Assembly (NCBI GenBank): GCA_018648325.1
Contig: JABGRK010000009.1
Span: forward strand, 46,312-110,311
Reading direction: 5' to 3'
DNA length: 64,000 nt
DNA from: Chloroflexota bacterium
Lineage (GTDB): Bacteria > Chloroflexota > Dehalococcoidia > JABGRK01
The number at the start of each line of letters is the position of its first letter. Positions within the stretch are counted from its first letter, which is position 1. The translations under genes were made by a program, and so were the position numbers. Positions 47,149 through 55,356 of this stretch are shown piece by piece. The notes under the pieces were generated by a model. It saw only the letters and a program-made list of their open reading frames with translations. It made no database searches and had not been told where the DNA came from.

Positions 47149-47556
47149 TTAATTAAAATGATCTGCTACAGCAGGATCGTCATCGGTGAGAGAAAAGTAC
47201 TGCATGGATCTGCCAACGATGTCTTCTGAAAGGGTTTCCCACCGCAATACGTCACTTCCATTGGTATCACAAACGCCGTTATCATTCCCGTCAACGTAAT
47301 AGTAAAGCATGTTAGCTCCACCAGAGCCACCCGCAATCGACAAACTGGCATTGCCATCTGCGTCAATAACGGTTTCCGCTTCTGCAACAAGCTCATTCTC
47401 CGAAGTATTTTTTAGCACTACGTAAACAGTAGAACCTTCAAAATCATCAAATCCTGTCCATTTAAGATCTAAAGAACTTCCCCCAAACAAATCGCATGCA
47501 CCCATGGTTAGAATCGTAGCAAAACATATGGATAAAACCAGTAGCATTTTCTTCAT
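47149..47556 (-). CDS. Putative lipoprotein, paralogue of the next gene
   Basis: The 135-residue protein has a lipoprotein signal peptide: KKM, a hydrophobic core to about 17, then MGAC with C21 as the acylated cysteine. The mature part begins with LDLKWTGFDDFEGSTVYVVL and includes DGNDNGVCDTNGSDVLRW, an acidic loop that resembles a calcium-binding segment; this is inference. The upstream gene product has the same WTGFD opening and a matching acidic loop, so the two arose by duplication. Anchored outside the membrane; function unknown. Confidence 0.75.
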   Translation of the reverse strand: MKKMLLVLSICFATILTMGACDLFGGSSLDLKWTGFDDFEGSTVYVVLKNTSENELVAEAETVIDADGNASLSIAGGSGGANMLYYYVDGNDNGVCDTNGSDVLRWETLSEDIVGRSMQYFSLTDDDPAVADHFN

Positions 47557-47639
47557 GACATCCTCCCATTATAATAATAATTACCTGATGAGTAAGACAC
47601 GAGCAGCGGGTAGGTCTACCAATCACCCGTTGTCTTTCT

Positions 47640-48134
47640 TCAGGGCCGAGGGTCGTAGTTTGCGAATCCGGATAACGGACCGGGATAGTCAGTCATGCCA
47701 GCCGGTGCAGAATCTGTCGTGTGGTTCAGGGTTACGCTTGTGGCACCGAGAGTCAAGGCACGCTGTCTGAGAATGTCATCGGGATCTTCTTCCGCTGTCT
47801 GGTTTTTGTTGACATCGACCCAGTAGGAGATCACCCACTCCTCGGATGTGTCGTAGGCCTCATTGATTCCGACGATAGCGGTGCCGTTCTCAAGAATAAA
47901 TGCCTCATATGGTCCGATCTTGTATCCGTCTGATACCGCCTGCAGTCGCACATAGATGATCGTATTAAACATATCACCGTCAAACCCTGTCCAATTGAGC
48001 GTCAGTACGGTGTCCTCCGGCAAACCATGATCACCGCCACCACCGTCACATGCAGCGGTTATAGATAGCGCCAGGACCAGAACGGTAAGAATTACGCCAC
48101 GACCAATGCGGCCAGATTTTGCGATCAATTTCAC
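47640..48134 (-). CDS. Putative lipoprotein with WTGFD domain
   Basis: The 164-residue protein has a lipoprotein signal: basic MKLIAKSGRIGR, a hydrophobic core and the lipobox ITAAC (C29), followed by a GGGG tether. The mature domain starts LTLNWTGFDGDMFNTIIYVRL and has an acidic segment DVNKNQTAEEDPDDILRQ near 110-127. It is a paralogue of the protein encoded downstream. Both lie on the minus strand and are probably co-transcribed from the promoter at 48233-48261. Function unknown; surface exposure is inferred. Confidence 0.75.
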   Translation of the reverse strand: MKLIAKSGRIGRGVILTVLVLALSITAACDGGGGDHGLPEDTVLTLNWTGFDGDMFNTIIYVRLQAVSDGYKIGPYEAFILENGTAIVGINEAYDTSEEWVISYWVDVNKNQTAEEDPDDILRQRALTLGATSVTLNHTTDSAPAGMTDYPGPLSGFANYDPRP

Positions 48135-48232
48135 TTAGCACCTCCAAGTTTTATATTTTCATATCTCACAATTAAATACATCAACGTTTCTAGTATATTA
48201 AACGTTTAGCACTTTCATAACGATGTAAAATA

Positions 48233-48261
48233 AAAATACACTTTATTATCATGACTGTCAA
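48233..48261 (-). promoter_or_regulatory. Lipoprotein operon promoter
   Basis: TTGACA, 17 nt, TATTTT on the minus strand, about 100 nt before the lipoprotein start at 48134. A long AT-rich leader lies between. Confidence 0.5.
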
Positions 48262-48359
48262 TGGATTACTCATATAATGACACCGGTTTATTGTCAAATG
48301 TAACTAATACAAAAACGCCTGACGGGATGTGTGTCAGCGGAGATTCATTAAGGGGGAAG

Positions 48360-48446
48360 TGGTGCCGAGGGAGGGACTCGAACCCTCACGAGGTTAGCCC
48401 CCAACGGATTTTAAGTCCGTCGCGTCTGCCATTCCGCCACCTCGGC
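48360..48446 (-). tRNA. tRNA-Leu (anticodon TAA)
   Basis: An 87-nt class II tRNA with long variable arm and encoded CCA. Anticodon arm CGGA-CTTAAAA-TCCG gives TAA; acceptor GCCGAGG/CCTCGGC. It reads UUA and UUG. It is downstream of the terminator at 48544-48572, so it may need its own promoter. Confidence 0.97.
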
Positions 48447-48543
48447 ATTTTAGGATTGAAGCGCGTCGATCATTATAACCAACGCCCATCAATAATAATA
48501 CAAACCAAACCGATTAGCCAAGCCCTTTTAGCCCAAATCGACC

Positions 48544-48572
48544 AAAATAAAAAAAGCCCGCTTTTTGCGGGC
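48544..48572 (-). terminator. Intrinsic terminator inside the tRNA array
   Basis: Minus strand stem GCCCGC/GCGGGC with a 5-nt loop, then a run of seven U residues. It follows tRNA-Cys and separates it from tRNA-Leu(TAA). Confidence 0.85.
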
Positions 48573-48584
48573 ATTAATGTTTGC

Positions 48585-48659
48585 TGGAGGCGACGACCGG
48601 ATTCGAACCGGTGAATAAGGGTTTTGCAGACCCCCGCCTTGCCACTTGGCTACGTCGCC
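48585..48659 (-). tRNA. tRNA-Cys (anticodon GCA)
   Basis: A 75-nt tRNA with encoded CCA: acceptor GGCGACG/CGTCGCC, anticodon loop CTGCAAA with GCA, T loop TTCGAAT, discriminator U as usual for Cys. Confidence 0.97.
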
Positions 48660-48669
48660 ACAAAAAAAA

Positions 48670-48744
48670 TGGAGCGGAAGACGAGATTCGAACTCGCGAC
48701 CCTCACCTTGGCAAGGTGATGCTCTACCGCTGAGCTACTTCCGC
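48670..48744 (-). tRNA. tRNA-Gly (anticodon GCC)
   Basis: A 75-nt tRNA with encoded CCA: acceptor GCGGAAG/CTTCCGC, anticodon loop TTGCCAA with GCC, T loop TTCGAAT. It reads GGC and GGU. Confidence 0.97.
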
Positions 48745-48804
48745 CCGTACCTAAACTATAGTATATAAAAAACCGCCGTATCCCGGCAAGCCTTTTTGTT
48801 AAAG

Positions 48805-48891
48805 TGGTGCCGAGGAGGGGACTCGAACCCCTACGAGCTTACGCCCACTGCCCCCTCAAGACAGCGTGTCTACCAATTCCACCACCTCGGC
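48805..48891 (-). tRNA. tRNA-Leu (anticodon GAG)
   Basis: An 87-nt class II tRNA with encoded CCA. Anticodon stem CTGTC/GGCAG closes the loop TTGAGGG with GAG; acceptor GCCGAGG/CCTCGGC is identical to that of tRNA-Leu(TAA). It reads CUC and CUU. Confidence 0.96.
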
Positions 48892-48892
48892 C

Positions 48893-48968
48893 TGGCAGGA
48901 GTGGGAGGACTCGAACCCCCGACACACGGTTTTGGAGACCGTTGCTCTGCCAACTGAGCTACACTCCT
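48893..48968 (-). tRNA. tRNA-Trp (anticodon CCA)
   Basis: A 76-nt tRNA with encoded CCA: acceptor AGGAGTG/CACTCCT, anticodon loop TCTCCAAAA with CCA, discriminator G as usual for bacterial Trp tRNA. It starts the lower tRNA block only 1 nt from tRNA-Leu(GAG). Confidence 0.97.
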
Positions 48969-49023
48969 ACTTGCGTCAAACCCACCAGATATAATAATGG
49001 CAAAGTTGAGCGTGTAAGTCAAC

Positions 49024-50670
49024 CTATTTAATAGCGCCTTCAGCCTTGAGTTTACCGGTTACTTCCTCGGTCAGTTGCCGCTTCATCACCTTCTGCCCGT
49101 CTCCAGACATAGGGAAATTGTCTACAACCTCAAGGCGCTCCGGTAATTTATACTTGGCACACTTCTTTTCAAGCATAAAGCTTGTTATATCTTCAAAGGT
49201 TATGTCCTTGCCAGGCTTGCATACTACATATGCACACGCCTTTTCGCCCATCACATTATCGGGCATAGGCACTACGGCTACGTTCATAATACTGGGATGG
49301 GTAATAAGAAGACTTTCTACCTCCGCAGGGAAAATATTCTGACCTCCACGAATGATAACGTCCTTCTTGCGACCTACGATGTACAAATTACCATCCTCGT
49401 CCTGTTTACCCAGATCACCGGTCTTGGTAAGGCCTGTGGCCTCTCTGGCAAGTGTTGCTTCAAGGTCACGGTAGTACATAGTGCCACCCTTTGAGGAAGC
49501 CCATACGATCTCGCCAACCTCACCCTTTGGCACATCATTACCATCGTCATCGATCAGCTTGAGCGTTACATCGGGCATCGGTCTGCCCACCGAACTAAGC
49601 CTTGCCTCAAGTGAAGCGTCCAGATAGGTGCTGGTAGCAAATCCAATGTCTATCGCGCCGTAATGATTGAGTATGGTCAAATCCATCTTCTCCTCAGCCT
49701 CTTTGGCCAGTGCAGGAGGAAGATAGGCCCCCGAACTATGGAACGCTCTTACTGAACTTAGATCGTACTTATCAAAATCGAGATGAGACATCATCTTGGC
49801 CATCATTGTAGGAACGCCCGTAGCAAAGGTAACCTTTTCATTCTGAAGCTGCTCAAGCGCTGCATCCGTATCAAAGCGTTCTATCATCACCACCTTGCAG
49901 CCCTGCCTCTGGGCGATGCCCTTGCATATAGCACCACCGCTGGCTCCGCCGGTAAGAGGAGCAAGTGCGGCAAAGATGTCGTCGTGAGTAACCCCAAACC
50001 TGCGCTCAAGCTCCCCCACAAGCTCGGTAGAACCAATCTGATAGCTCTCGGTAAGCTTGGGCATTCCAGTTGTACCGGAGGTCATTTTCAGCTCTGATAT
50101 CTCGCCAGGTTTGAGTACTGTTTGCTCAAAATAATTGGCCGGATACTTCTTCTCAAGAGGATTTGCCATCATCTCGGTAAGTGAGATAATTCCAGTAGGA
50201 ACATCGTCCCGTATAGCAAAAACGTGCTTCAAGCTGGGCAGATTGGGCTTTATCTCATCTATCATGCCCGCGTAATCGAAATTATGGAAACCGGGACAGA
50301 TGATGATGCCTGTAGCCTCGGCCTTGCCTATCGCAAACTCCATCTCCTTGTGGCGCAGATACATCATGGTGTAAAGACCAATCAGCCCCGCCTTACGCAG
50401 GGCAGAACGCACGATGAAATACTCAACAACGTTGGGAATCTGTAAAACAATCCTGTCGTCTTTTTTTAACCCCATGTCAACAAAACTTAAAGCCAGCCTG
50501 TCAGCCATCAGCTTTGCTTGCGAAAATGTCAATCTGCTTTGGGAGTCAACATAGGCCTCTTTGTCGGGATACTTTTCGGCGTTTATATCTATATGATCAG
50601 CTGCCGCCTGAAAAAAACCCTCGCCTGACATCTGCTCGAATTGCTCCTGGCTATACCTGATAGGAATCAT
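49024..50670 (-). CDS. AMP-forming acyl-CoA/aryl ligase (ANL family)
   Basis: The 548-residue adenylate-forming enzyme activates a carboxylic acid with ATP, usually to a CoA thioester. It has the P-loop TSGTTGMPK near 200, NHYGAIDIG near 340 where most relatives have YGxTE, the hinge TGDLGKQDEDGNLYIVGRKKDVIIRGG around 420, and the C-terminal lysine in SGDGQKVMKR near 527. The overall look is closest to 2,3-dihydroxybenzoate- or cyclohexanecarboxylate-type ligases, but the variant A5 motif prevents a substrate call. GGAGG lies 9 nt before the ATG. It is unusually placed between two tRNA blocks on the same strand. Confidence 0.88.
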   Translation of the reverse strand: MIPIRYSQEQFEQMSGEGFFQAAADHIDINAEKYPDKEAYVDSQSRLTFSQAKLMADRLALSFVDMGLKKDDRIVLQIPNVVEYFIVRSALRKAGLIGLYTMMYLRHKEMEFAIGKAEATGIIICPGFHNFDYAGMIDEIKPNLPSLKHVFAIRDDVPTGIISLTEMMANPLEKKYPANYFEQTVLKPGEISELKMTSGTTGMPKLTESYQIGSTELVGELERRFGVTHDDIFAALAPLTGGASGGAICKGIAQRQGCKVVMIERFDTDAALEQLQNEKVTFATGVPTMMAKMMSHLDFDKYDLSSVRAFHSSGAYLPPALAKEAEEKMDLTILNHYGAIDIGFATSTYLDASLEARLSSVGRPMPDVTLKLIDDDGNDVPKGEVGEIVWASSKGGTMYYRDLEATLAREATGLTKTGDLGKQDEDGNLYIVGRKKDVIIRGGQNIFPAEVESLLITHPSIMNVAVVPMPDNVMGEKACAYVVCKPGKDITFEDITSFMLEKKCAKYKLPERLEVVDNFPMSGDGQKVMKRQLTEEVTGKLKAEGAIK

Positions 50671-50701
50671 TTATAAAACCCTCCCAGTTCATCGCTAAAA
50701 A

Positions 50702-50774
50702 TGCCCCTGGTGCGAGTCGAACGCACGACACACGGTTTAGGAAACCGTTGCTCTATCCTCTGAGCTACAGGGGC
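50702..50774 (-). tRNA. tRNA-Arg (anticodon CCT)
   Basis: A 73-nt tRNA with acceptor GCCCCTG/CAGGGGC and anticodon loop TTTCCTAAA with CCT; reads AGG. The 3' CCA is not encoded (the strand continues ATTTTT), unlike the other eight tRNAs in the window. Confidence 0.96.
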
Positions 50775-50784
50775 ATGTGGAATT

Positions 50785-50860
50785 TGGTGGAGATAGGGGG
50801 ACTCGAACCCCCGACCTCTGCATTGCGAACGCAGCGCTCTCCCAATTGAGCTATATCCCC
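50785..50860 (-). tRNA. tRNA-Ala (anticodon CGC)
   Basis: A 76-nt tRNA with encoded CCA: acceptor GGGGATA/TATCTCC (one G-U), anticodon loop TTCGCAA with CGC. It reads GCG and is the first gene of the tRNA cluster. Confidence 0.96.
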
Positions 50861-50880
50861 ATACGTTAATGTACATTGCG

Positions 50881-50909
50881 ATTATAGCAAAAGCAATGGG
50901 AGACAACAA
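50881..50909 (-). promoter_or_regulatory. Promoter of the tRNA-Ala/Arg block
   Basis: TTGTTG, 17 nt, TATAAT on the minus strand, ending 20 nt before tRNA-Ala. Confidence 0.6.
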
Positions 50910-50945
50910 GCCGTGCCACGACGTATCAATACGCATAATTCCTGC

Positions 50946-50975
50946 TTGACACTCTTTGTGACAATTGTGCATACT
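50946..50975 (+). promoter_or_regulatory. Promoter of the SMR-glycosyltransferase pair
   Basis: TTGACA, 18 nt, CATACT, about 70 nt before the start at 51049. Confidence 0.5.
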
Positions 50976-51048
50976 TTAGCTAATTGGCCTTTGTGTACAT
51001 ATTTTAAAACAAGGTAGCTTCATGCAAACTAAACTTAAGGAACGCAAA

Positions 51049-51414
51049 ATGAATCCATATGCATTGGCATTTATCTGCATTATCATGATTATTTGTGCCC
51101 AGGCACTGCTAAAATATGGAGTTACTGAAACAGACGGAATCCAACTTATAGGCAAAGAGTTTTGGACTGGAATACGCAAAATTGTAACGAGCTGGCATAT
51201 AATAGTCGCCATAGCTCTTTACGCCGCAAGTGCCGTGCTATGGCTGGAGGTGCTCAGCAACATAGCTCTGAGTGTAGCCTATCCACTAGTGAGTATCAGC
51301 TATGCCGGTGCGGTAGTTATTGGAAGATTCATGTTTAAGGAACCCATAAGTGCACTTCACATAGTGGGAGTAATACTTATCTGCGCCGGTGTTGTCGCGC
51401 TGATTAAAAGATAG
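51049..51414 (+). CDS. Four-helix SMR/ArnE-like membrane protein
   Basis: From ATG 51049 (AAGGA 7 nt upstream) the product has 121 residues and four membrane helices in the small-multidrug-resistance / EamA half-size pattern: AFICIIMIICAQALLKYG with its buried Gln, then LYAASAVLWLEVLSNIALSVAYPLVSISYAGAV, and a last helix GVILICAGVVALI. The SVAYPL and QALLKYG motifs resemble ArnE/ArnF-type flippase subunits for undecaprenyl-phosphate sugars. Because a polyprenyl-phosphate glycosyltransferase follows after 17 nt, lipid-linked sugar translocation is a reasonable inference; drug efflux is the alternative. Confidence 0.8.
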   Translation: MNPYALAFICIIMIICAQALLKYGVTETDGIQLIGKEFWTGIRKIVTSWHIIVAIALYAASAVLWLEVLSNIALSVAYPLVSISYAGAVVIGRFMFKEPISALHIVGVILICAGVVALIKR

Positions 51415-51431
51415 AATTACGGAGCTTTACT

Positions 51432-52691
51432 TTGAAATTAAGCGTAGTTATCCCCGCTCTCAACGAGGGCTTGAACATAAGAGAACTCATCACATCCATG
51501 CATCAGGAAATCCCCAAGATAACCGACGATTATGAGATCCTTATTGTTGATGGCGGCTCAAAAGACAACACCAGAGAACTAGCCGCGTCCTTAGGCGCAC
51601 GCGTAGTAATGCAGAAAGAAAAAGGCTATGGCGGTGCACTCAAAACGGGGTTCATCTCCGCTAAAGGCGAGTACATCGTCACACTTGATGCAGACCTTTC
51701 GCACAGCCCCACATTCATCCCCCTAATGTGGGAGGCAAAATCAGACGCCGAAATCGTAATTGCCTCGCGTTACGCCCACGGTGGTTCGGCAGAAATGCCC
51801 TTATCAAGAAGAATCCTTAGCCGCATACTCAACATGGTATTTACCAGAGGATTGTCGCTACCGGTTAAAGATATCTCAAGCGGTTTCAGACTATATCATT
51901 CTTCTACACTACGTGAACTGGATCTGACAAGCTCAGATTTTGACATACTGGAAGAGGTGCTGGTTAAGTGCTACGCACAAGGGTGGAAGATCAAAGAAGT
52001 GCCCTTCCACTACTACCCCAGAAAGGGCGGGGTGACCCACGCCAAGCTGATCCAATTCGCTATTTCATACCTCAAAACATTCAAGCGTATGTGGGGTTTG
52101 CGCAACTCCATTGAGTCAGCCGACTACGATGAGCGTGCCTATAACAGTGTCATCCCCATGCAGCGCTGGTGGCAGCGAAAGCGCTTTAAAATCATTACCA
52201 AACTGGCAAAAGATGCAGGGGCAATTCTGGACATTGGCTGCGGTTCCAGTAAAATCCTGGGCGCGCTGGACAACGTAATTGGGCTGGACATACTTATGCG
52301 CAAACTACGCTATGGCCGCAAACACGGCAAACCGCTGTTTAACGCCTCCGTCTTTAATCTACCGTTTAAAGACAACACCTTCGATTGCGTGATCTGCTCA
52401 GAGGTAATCGAACATGTCCCTGCTGATAAAAGCACCTTTGCCGAAATGACACGCGTGCTAAAACCGGGCGGACGACTGATACTGGGCACACCAGATTACG
52501 GCAGGTGGCGATGGCGATTTACGGAATGGGTATACGAGCACGTAATCCCCGGTGGATACGCTGAGGAACACATAACCCATTACACACAAAAAAGTCTTAC
52601 GGAACTGATGGAATCTTTGGGATACACAAGCAAAGAAAATCATTACGTCTTCGGCTCGGAGTTGATTATGCTTCTTGAAAAAGCTGCTTAA
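51432..52691 (+). CDS. Fusion of a DPM1-like glycosyltransferase with a SAM-dependent methyltransferase
   Basis: The 419-residue protein joins two domains. Residues 1-225 are a GT2 glycosyltransferase of the dolichol-phosphate-mannose/polyprenyl type: VVIPALNEGLNI at 5-16, IVDGGSKDNT, the catalytic DAD at 86-88, and DISSGFRLY near 147. Residues 245-419 are a class I methyltransferase with motif I DIGCGSS at 267-273 and FNLPFKDNTFDCVICSEVIEHV as later motifs. The start is TTG at 51432 with GGAG 7 nt upstream. It is paired with an SMR/ArnE-like protein. A sugar could be placed on a lipid carrier and methylated; order and substrate are unknown. Confidence 0.88.
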   Translation: MKLSVVIPALNEGLNIRELITSMHQEIPKITDDYEILIVDGGSKDNTRELAASLGARVVMQKEKGYGGALKTGFISAKGEYIVTLDADLSHSPTFIPLMWEAKSDAEIVIASRYAHGGSAEMPLSRRILSRILNMVFTRGLSLPVKDISSGFRLYHSSTLRELDLTSSDFDILEEVLVKCYAQGWKIKEVPFHYYPRKGGVTHAKLIQFAISYLKTFKRMWGLRNSIESADYDERAYNSVIPMQRWWQRKRFKIITKLAKDAGAILDIGCGSSKILGALDNVIGLDILMRKLRYGRKHGKPLFNASVFNLPFKDNTFDCVICSEVIEHVPADKSTFAEMTRVLKPGGRLILGTPDYGRWRWRFTEWVYEHVIPGGYAEEHITHYTQKSLTELMESLGYTSKENHYVFGSELIMLLEKAA

Positions 52692-52711
52692 CGAGGCCCA
52701 ATCCACACATG

Positions 52712-53992
52712 TTAGATGCCTAAGGTTTTTCTGTTGATAGTCCTGTATTGGGTCTCGGCCACAATTATCTTGTTGGGATCAAGGTCATCTATCAGGTTAA
52801 CGTGAGGACCCACTACGGCATTGGCACCTATACGCACACCCGGCATGATACTGACATTTATACCGGTTTTACAACCACCACCCATGATCATACCGAACTT
52901 TCCGTGGTTGGTATCAATAACGTCGTCGCCGACTTTAATTGACACATTTTTTTCATCGAAACGCCAGTTTGCCGTTACGGTTCCCGCTCCCAATGAACAA
53001 CCTTTGCCTAGTATGGAATCACCAACGTAATTTGAGTGAAACCAGCAGTCATCATCTATGTACGAATGCTTAACTTCTGTACAAAAACCAACTACGCAGT
53101 TGCTGCCAACATGGCACCCATCTCTTAGTAGCGCATTATTTCCAATAATACTGTTTTTGCCAATATAACAAGGGCCCCTGACAACGGCACCCTCTAAAAT
53201 TCGAACGCCGTCTTCAATAATCACCTTACCGTCCACGGTGGCTTTTGTAGAAATCTCGGCTGAATCTGAAATACTACCGTCACAACTATCCAAAAATTGC
53301 TCCACTATCGAAATAATATTCCATGGGTATTTAATTGCAGCCCAACTACCCTTATACGGTACAACCTTGATCTTGCTACCATCTCTGGCCATTAGTCCCA
53401 TTGCCATCTCATAGACATTATCGTCATTCGTCTCTACGTTATCCAGATAGCGCAAAAGCTTACTACTGTCAGTGTGGATATGCACCACAATGTTGACCAG
53501 ATTACTGGGCTCATTGCCCTTGCCCGGTTTTTCTATAATATCTACAAGCTCACTGCTGTCATTGATTACCATATATCCACCGGGGAAGTAATCATCAACC
53601 TCGTAACCCAGCAGGTAAGAAATAGCGCCATTTTTTTTGTATTCATGCATAATACTGTCAAATGCCAGTTGCTCAAAAACGTCGTTGGGATTAACCACCA
53701 TAATTTCTTTGCTTAAATTGGGTTCAGCGCTTTTAAGTGCATTAGCAATGCCCAGCGATTGGTTCTGAAGAGCATAGCTGGCAGTAATACCGGATATGCC
53801 ACCAACAATACTTGATATCTTATCAACGTTCTGACGATTGCAGATAAAAACAAAGTCATTAAGTCCGGCCTTCATGGCCATTTCAATCTGATGAACAAGC
53901 AGAGGCTTACCCAGAAACTTGAGGAGAAACTTATCCTCGTTTACGGGGAACATCCGTTTGCCGATGCCGCCGCACAAAAATACTACCTTCAC
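52712..53992 (-). CDS. Nucleotidyltransferase with left-handed beta-helix (sugar-1-phosphate nucleotidylyltransferase type)
   Basis: The 426-residue protein begins VVFLCGGIGKRMFPV, the GGxGxRM signature of NTP:sugar-1-phosphate nucleotidylyltransferases, within a Rossmann-like domain to about 230. Hexapeptide repeats of a left-handed beta-helix follow (about 240-415: VIEDGVRILEGAVVRGPCYIGKNSIIGNNA and later). The layout is that of GlmU or archaeal bifunctional G1P/GlcN1P enzymes; acetyltransferase activity is possible but not shown. Its start overlaps the end of the phosphohexomutase gene by 4 nt, so the two act in sequence on a hexose phosphate. It converges on the GT-MT fusion gene. Confidence 0.87.
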   Translation of the reverse strand: MKVVFLCGGIGKRMFPVNEDKFLLKFLGKPLLVHQIEMAMKAGLNDFVFICNRQNVDKISSIVGGISGITASYALQNQSLGIANALKSAEPNLSKEIMVVNPNDVFEQLAFDSIMHEYKKNGAISYLLGYEVDDYFPGGYMVINDSSELVDIIEKPGKGNEPSNLVNIVVHIHTDSSKLLRYLDNVETNDDNVYEMAMGLMARDGSKIKVVPYKGSWAAIKYPWNIISIVEQFLDSCDGSISDSAEISTKATVDGKVIIEDGVRILEGAVVRGPCYIGKNSIIGNNALLRDGCHVGSNCVVGFCTEVKHSYIDDDCWFHSNYVGDSILGKGCSLGAGTVTANWRFDEKNVSIKVGDDVIDTNHGKFGMIMGGGCKTGINVSIMPGVRIGANAVVGPHVNLIDDLDPNKIIVAETQYRTINRKTLGI

Positions 53993-55356
53993 GCACTAAC
54001 CTCCGACGACTCAACCAACTCCCTGACCTTCCGGGTTGCATCTGCCAGTAGTTGATTCATTTTACTCTCAGACTGAGCCTCAGCTATCACCCTTATGGCC
54101 GGTTCTGTTCCACTGGGCCGAACCAGAAGCCATGCATCATCCAGTTCGTACCTGAGCCCATCAAGCGTATTAGTCTCCTTGACTGCAGGAACCTGGTAGC
54201 TCTGGGTCATCGATTCCATAACGCGCTGTTTAGCAGAATTAGCACAGGCAATTTTAGACTTGCCAAAATATAGTTCTGGCCACTTGCTGCACGTTTCTCT
54301 TATCTCTGATGCTGTTGCTATTTCACTTAAAAGGAGAGCTGAAGTATACATGCTATCGGGATAGTACCCCAGCTGAGGGATGATATAAACGCCAACCTGT
54401 TCCACCCCTATAGCAGCGTCGTGCTCTTTCATCAGATGAGCCACATTGACATCGCCCACTCTTCCACGAATAATTTCGCCACCCATATCAGCCAGCGCCA
54501 AATCAAGCAATCTGCCTGTTTCAACGGTGGTGGCTACTTTTTTACAAGTGCTTTTCTTGAGAACTATTCTGGAGATAAAGGAAATCATCTCGTTGTAGCC
54601 AATAAAACCGTCTTTGTCGCAAAACACTACTCTATCGGCATCACCGTCGTAACATACCGCAATATCAGCGTTCTTCTCACGCAAATATTCAATTGTTTTA
54701 ACCAGAGACTCCGCGCTTGGCTCCGAACTTCTATTAGGGAACATCCCATCAGGTTCATCGTTAATGGGCAAAACATCATATCCAAGATCACGCAGGAAAC
54801 CACTGGCAAAGCCGGATGCAGCACCATTACCCGGGTCAACAACAACCTTCAGGTGCTTGCCATTGCCAACAGGTAATTTCCTTCTGATAAATTTGAAATA
54901 CTCGTCCTGAACTCCCGTAGCCACGGAAAGAGACCCAACGTTTCTCCAGCCCGCACTCCTGAACTGGTTGCTAAAGTAAATGTTTTCTATCTGTTGCTCT
55001 TGCTGCCTGCTGTAACCAAGCGAGTTCCCACTAAACAACTTCAGTCCGTTGAACTCCGGAGGATTATGCGAAGCAGTTATCATAATGCCCGTATCAAATC
55101 CCATTTCTCTAGTGAGCAACGCCAATGCCGGGGTTGGCATAATGCCGAAATCTACAACGTTAATGCCACAATGCATAAGCCCGGTAGAAACAGCACTTTT
55201 GATGATATCACGGCTTACCCTTGCATCTGTGGCAATGCAAACCTGCGCAGTTGGAGGTAAGGTAGATCCTATGGCTTTGGATACGGCCAGACAGAACTCC
55301 GGGGTAAGCTTCCCATCTACTACATCCCTTATTCCGCTGCTACCAAAGAGGTTCAT
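53989..55356 (-). CDS. Phosphohexomutase (phosphoglucosamine/phosphomannomutase family)
   Basis: The product (455 residues from ATG 55356; the frame extends to a TTG at 55377) has the four-domain alpha-D-phosphohexomutase plan. The phosphoserine loop is TASHNP with S96, the metal loop DGDADR is at 237-242 and the phosphate-binding RPSGTEP is near the C-terminus. The sugar-recognition loop, usually GGExSGH or similar, reads GVEQVG at 317-322, followed by YIIPQLGYYPDS. So substrate choice may be unusual. It feeds the nucleotidyltransferase encoded 4 nt overlapping downstream. Confidence 0.87.
   Translation of the reverse strand: MNLFGSSGIRDVVDGKLTPEFCLAVSKAIGSTLPPTAQVCIATDARVSRDIIKSAVSTGLMHCGINVVDFGIMPTPALALLTREMGFDTGIMITASHNPPEFNGLKLFSGNSLGYSRQQEQQIENIYFSNQFRSAGWRNVGSLSVATGVQDEYFKFIRRKLPVGNGKHLKVVVDPGNGAASGFASGFLRDLGYDVLPINDEPDGMFPNRSSEPSAESLVKTIEYLREKNADIAVCYDGDADRVVFCDKDGFIGYNEMISFISRIVLKKSTCKKVATTVETGRLLDLALADMGGEIIRGRVGDVNVAHLMKEHDAAIGVEQVGVYIIPQLGYYPDSMYTSALLLSEIATASEIRETCSKWPELYFGKSKIACANSAKQRVMESMTQSYQVPAVKETNTLDGLRYELDDAWLLVRPSGTEPAIRVIAEAQSESKMNQLLADATRKVRELVESSEVSA

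Noticed and set aside
48261..49031. Plus-strand frames across the tRNA array (48261-48614, 48804-49031) and a minus-strand frame at 50667-50972
   Set aside because: They read through tRNA genes; fragments such as SRLPFRH or SNPHEV are familiar tRNA-derived spurious translations.
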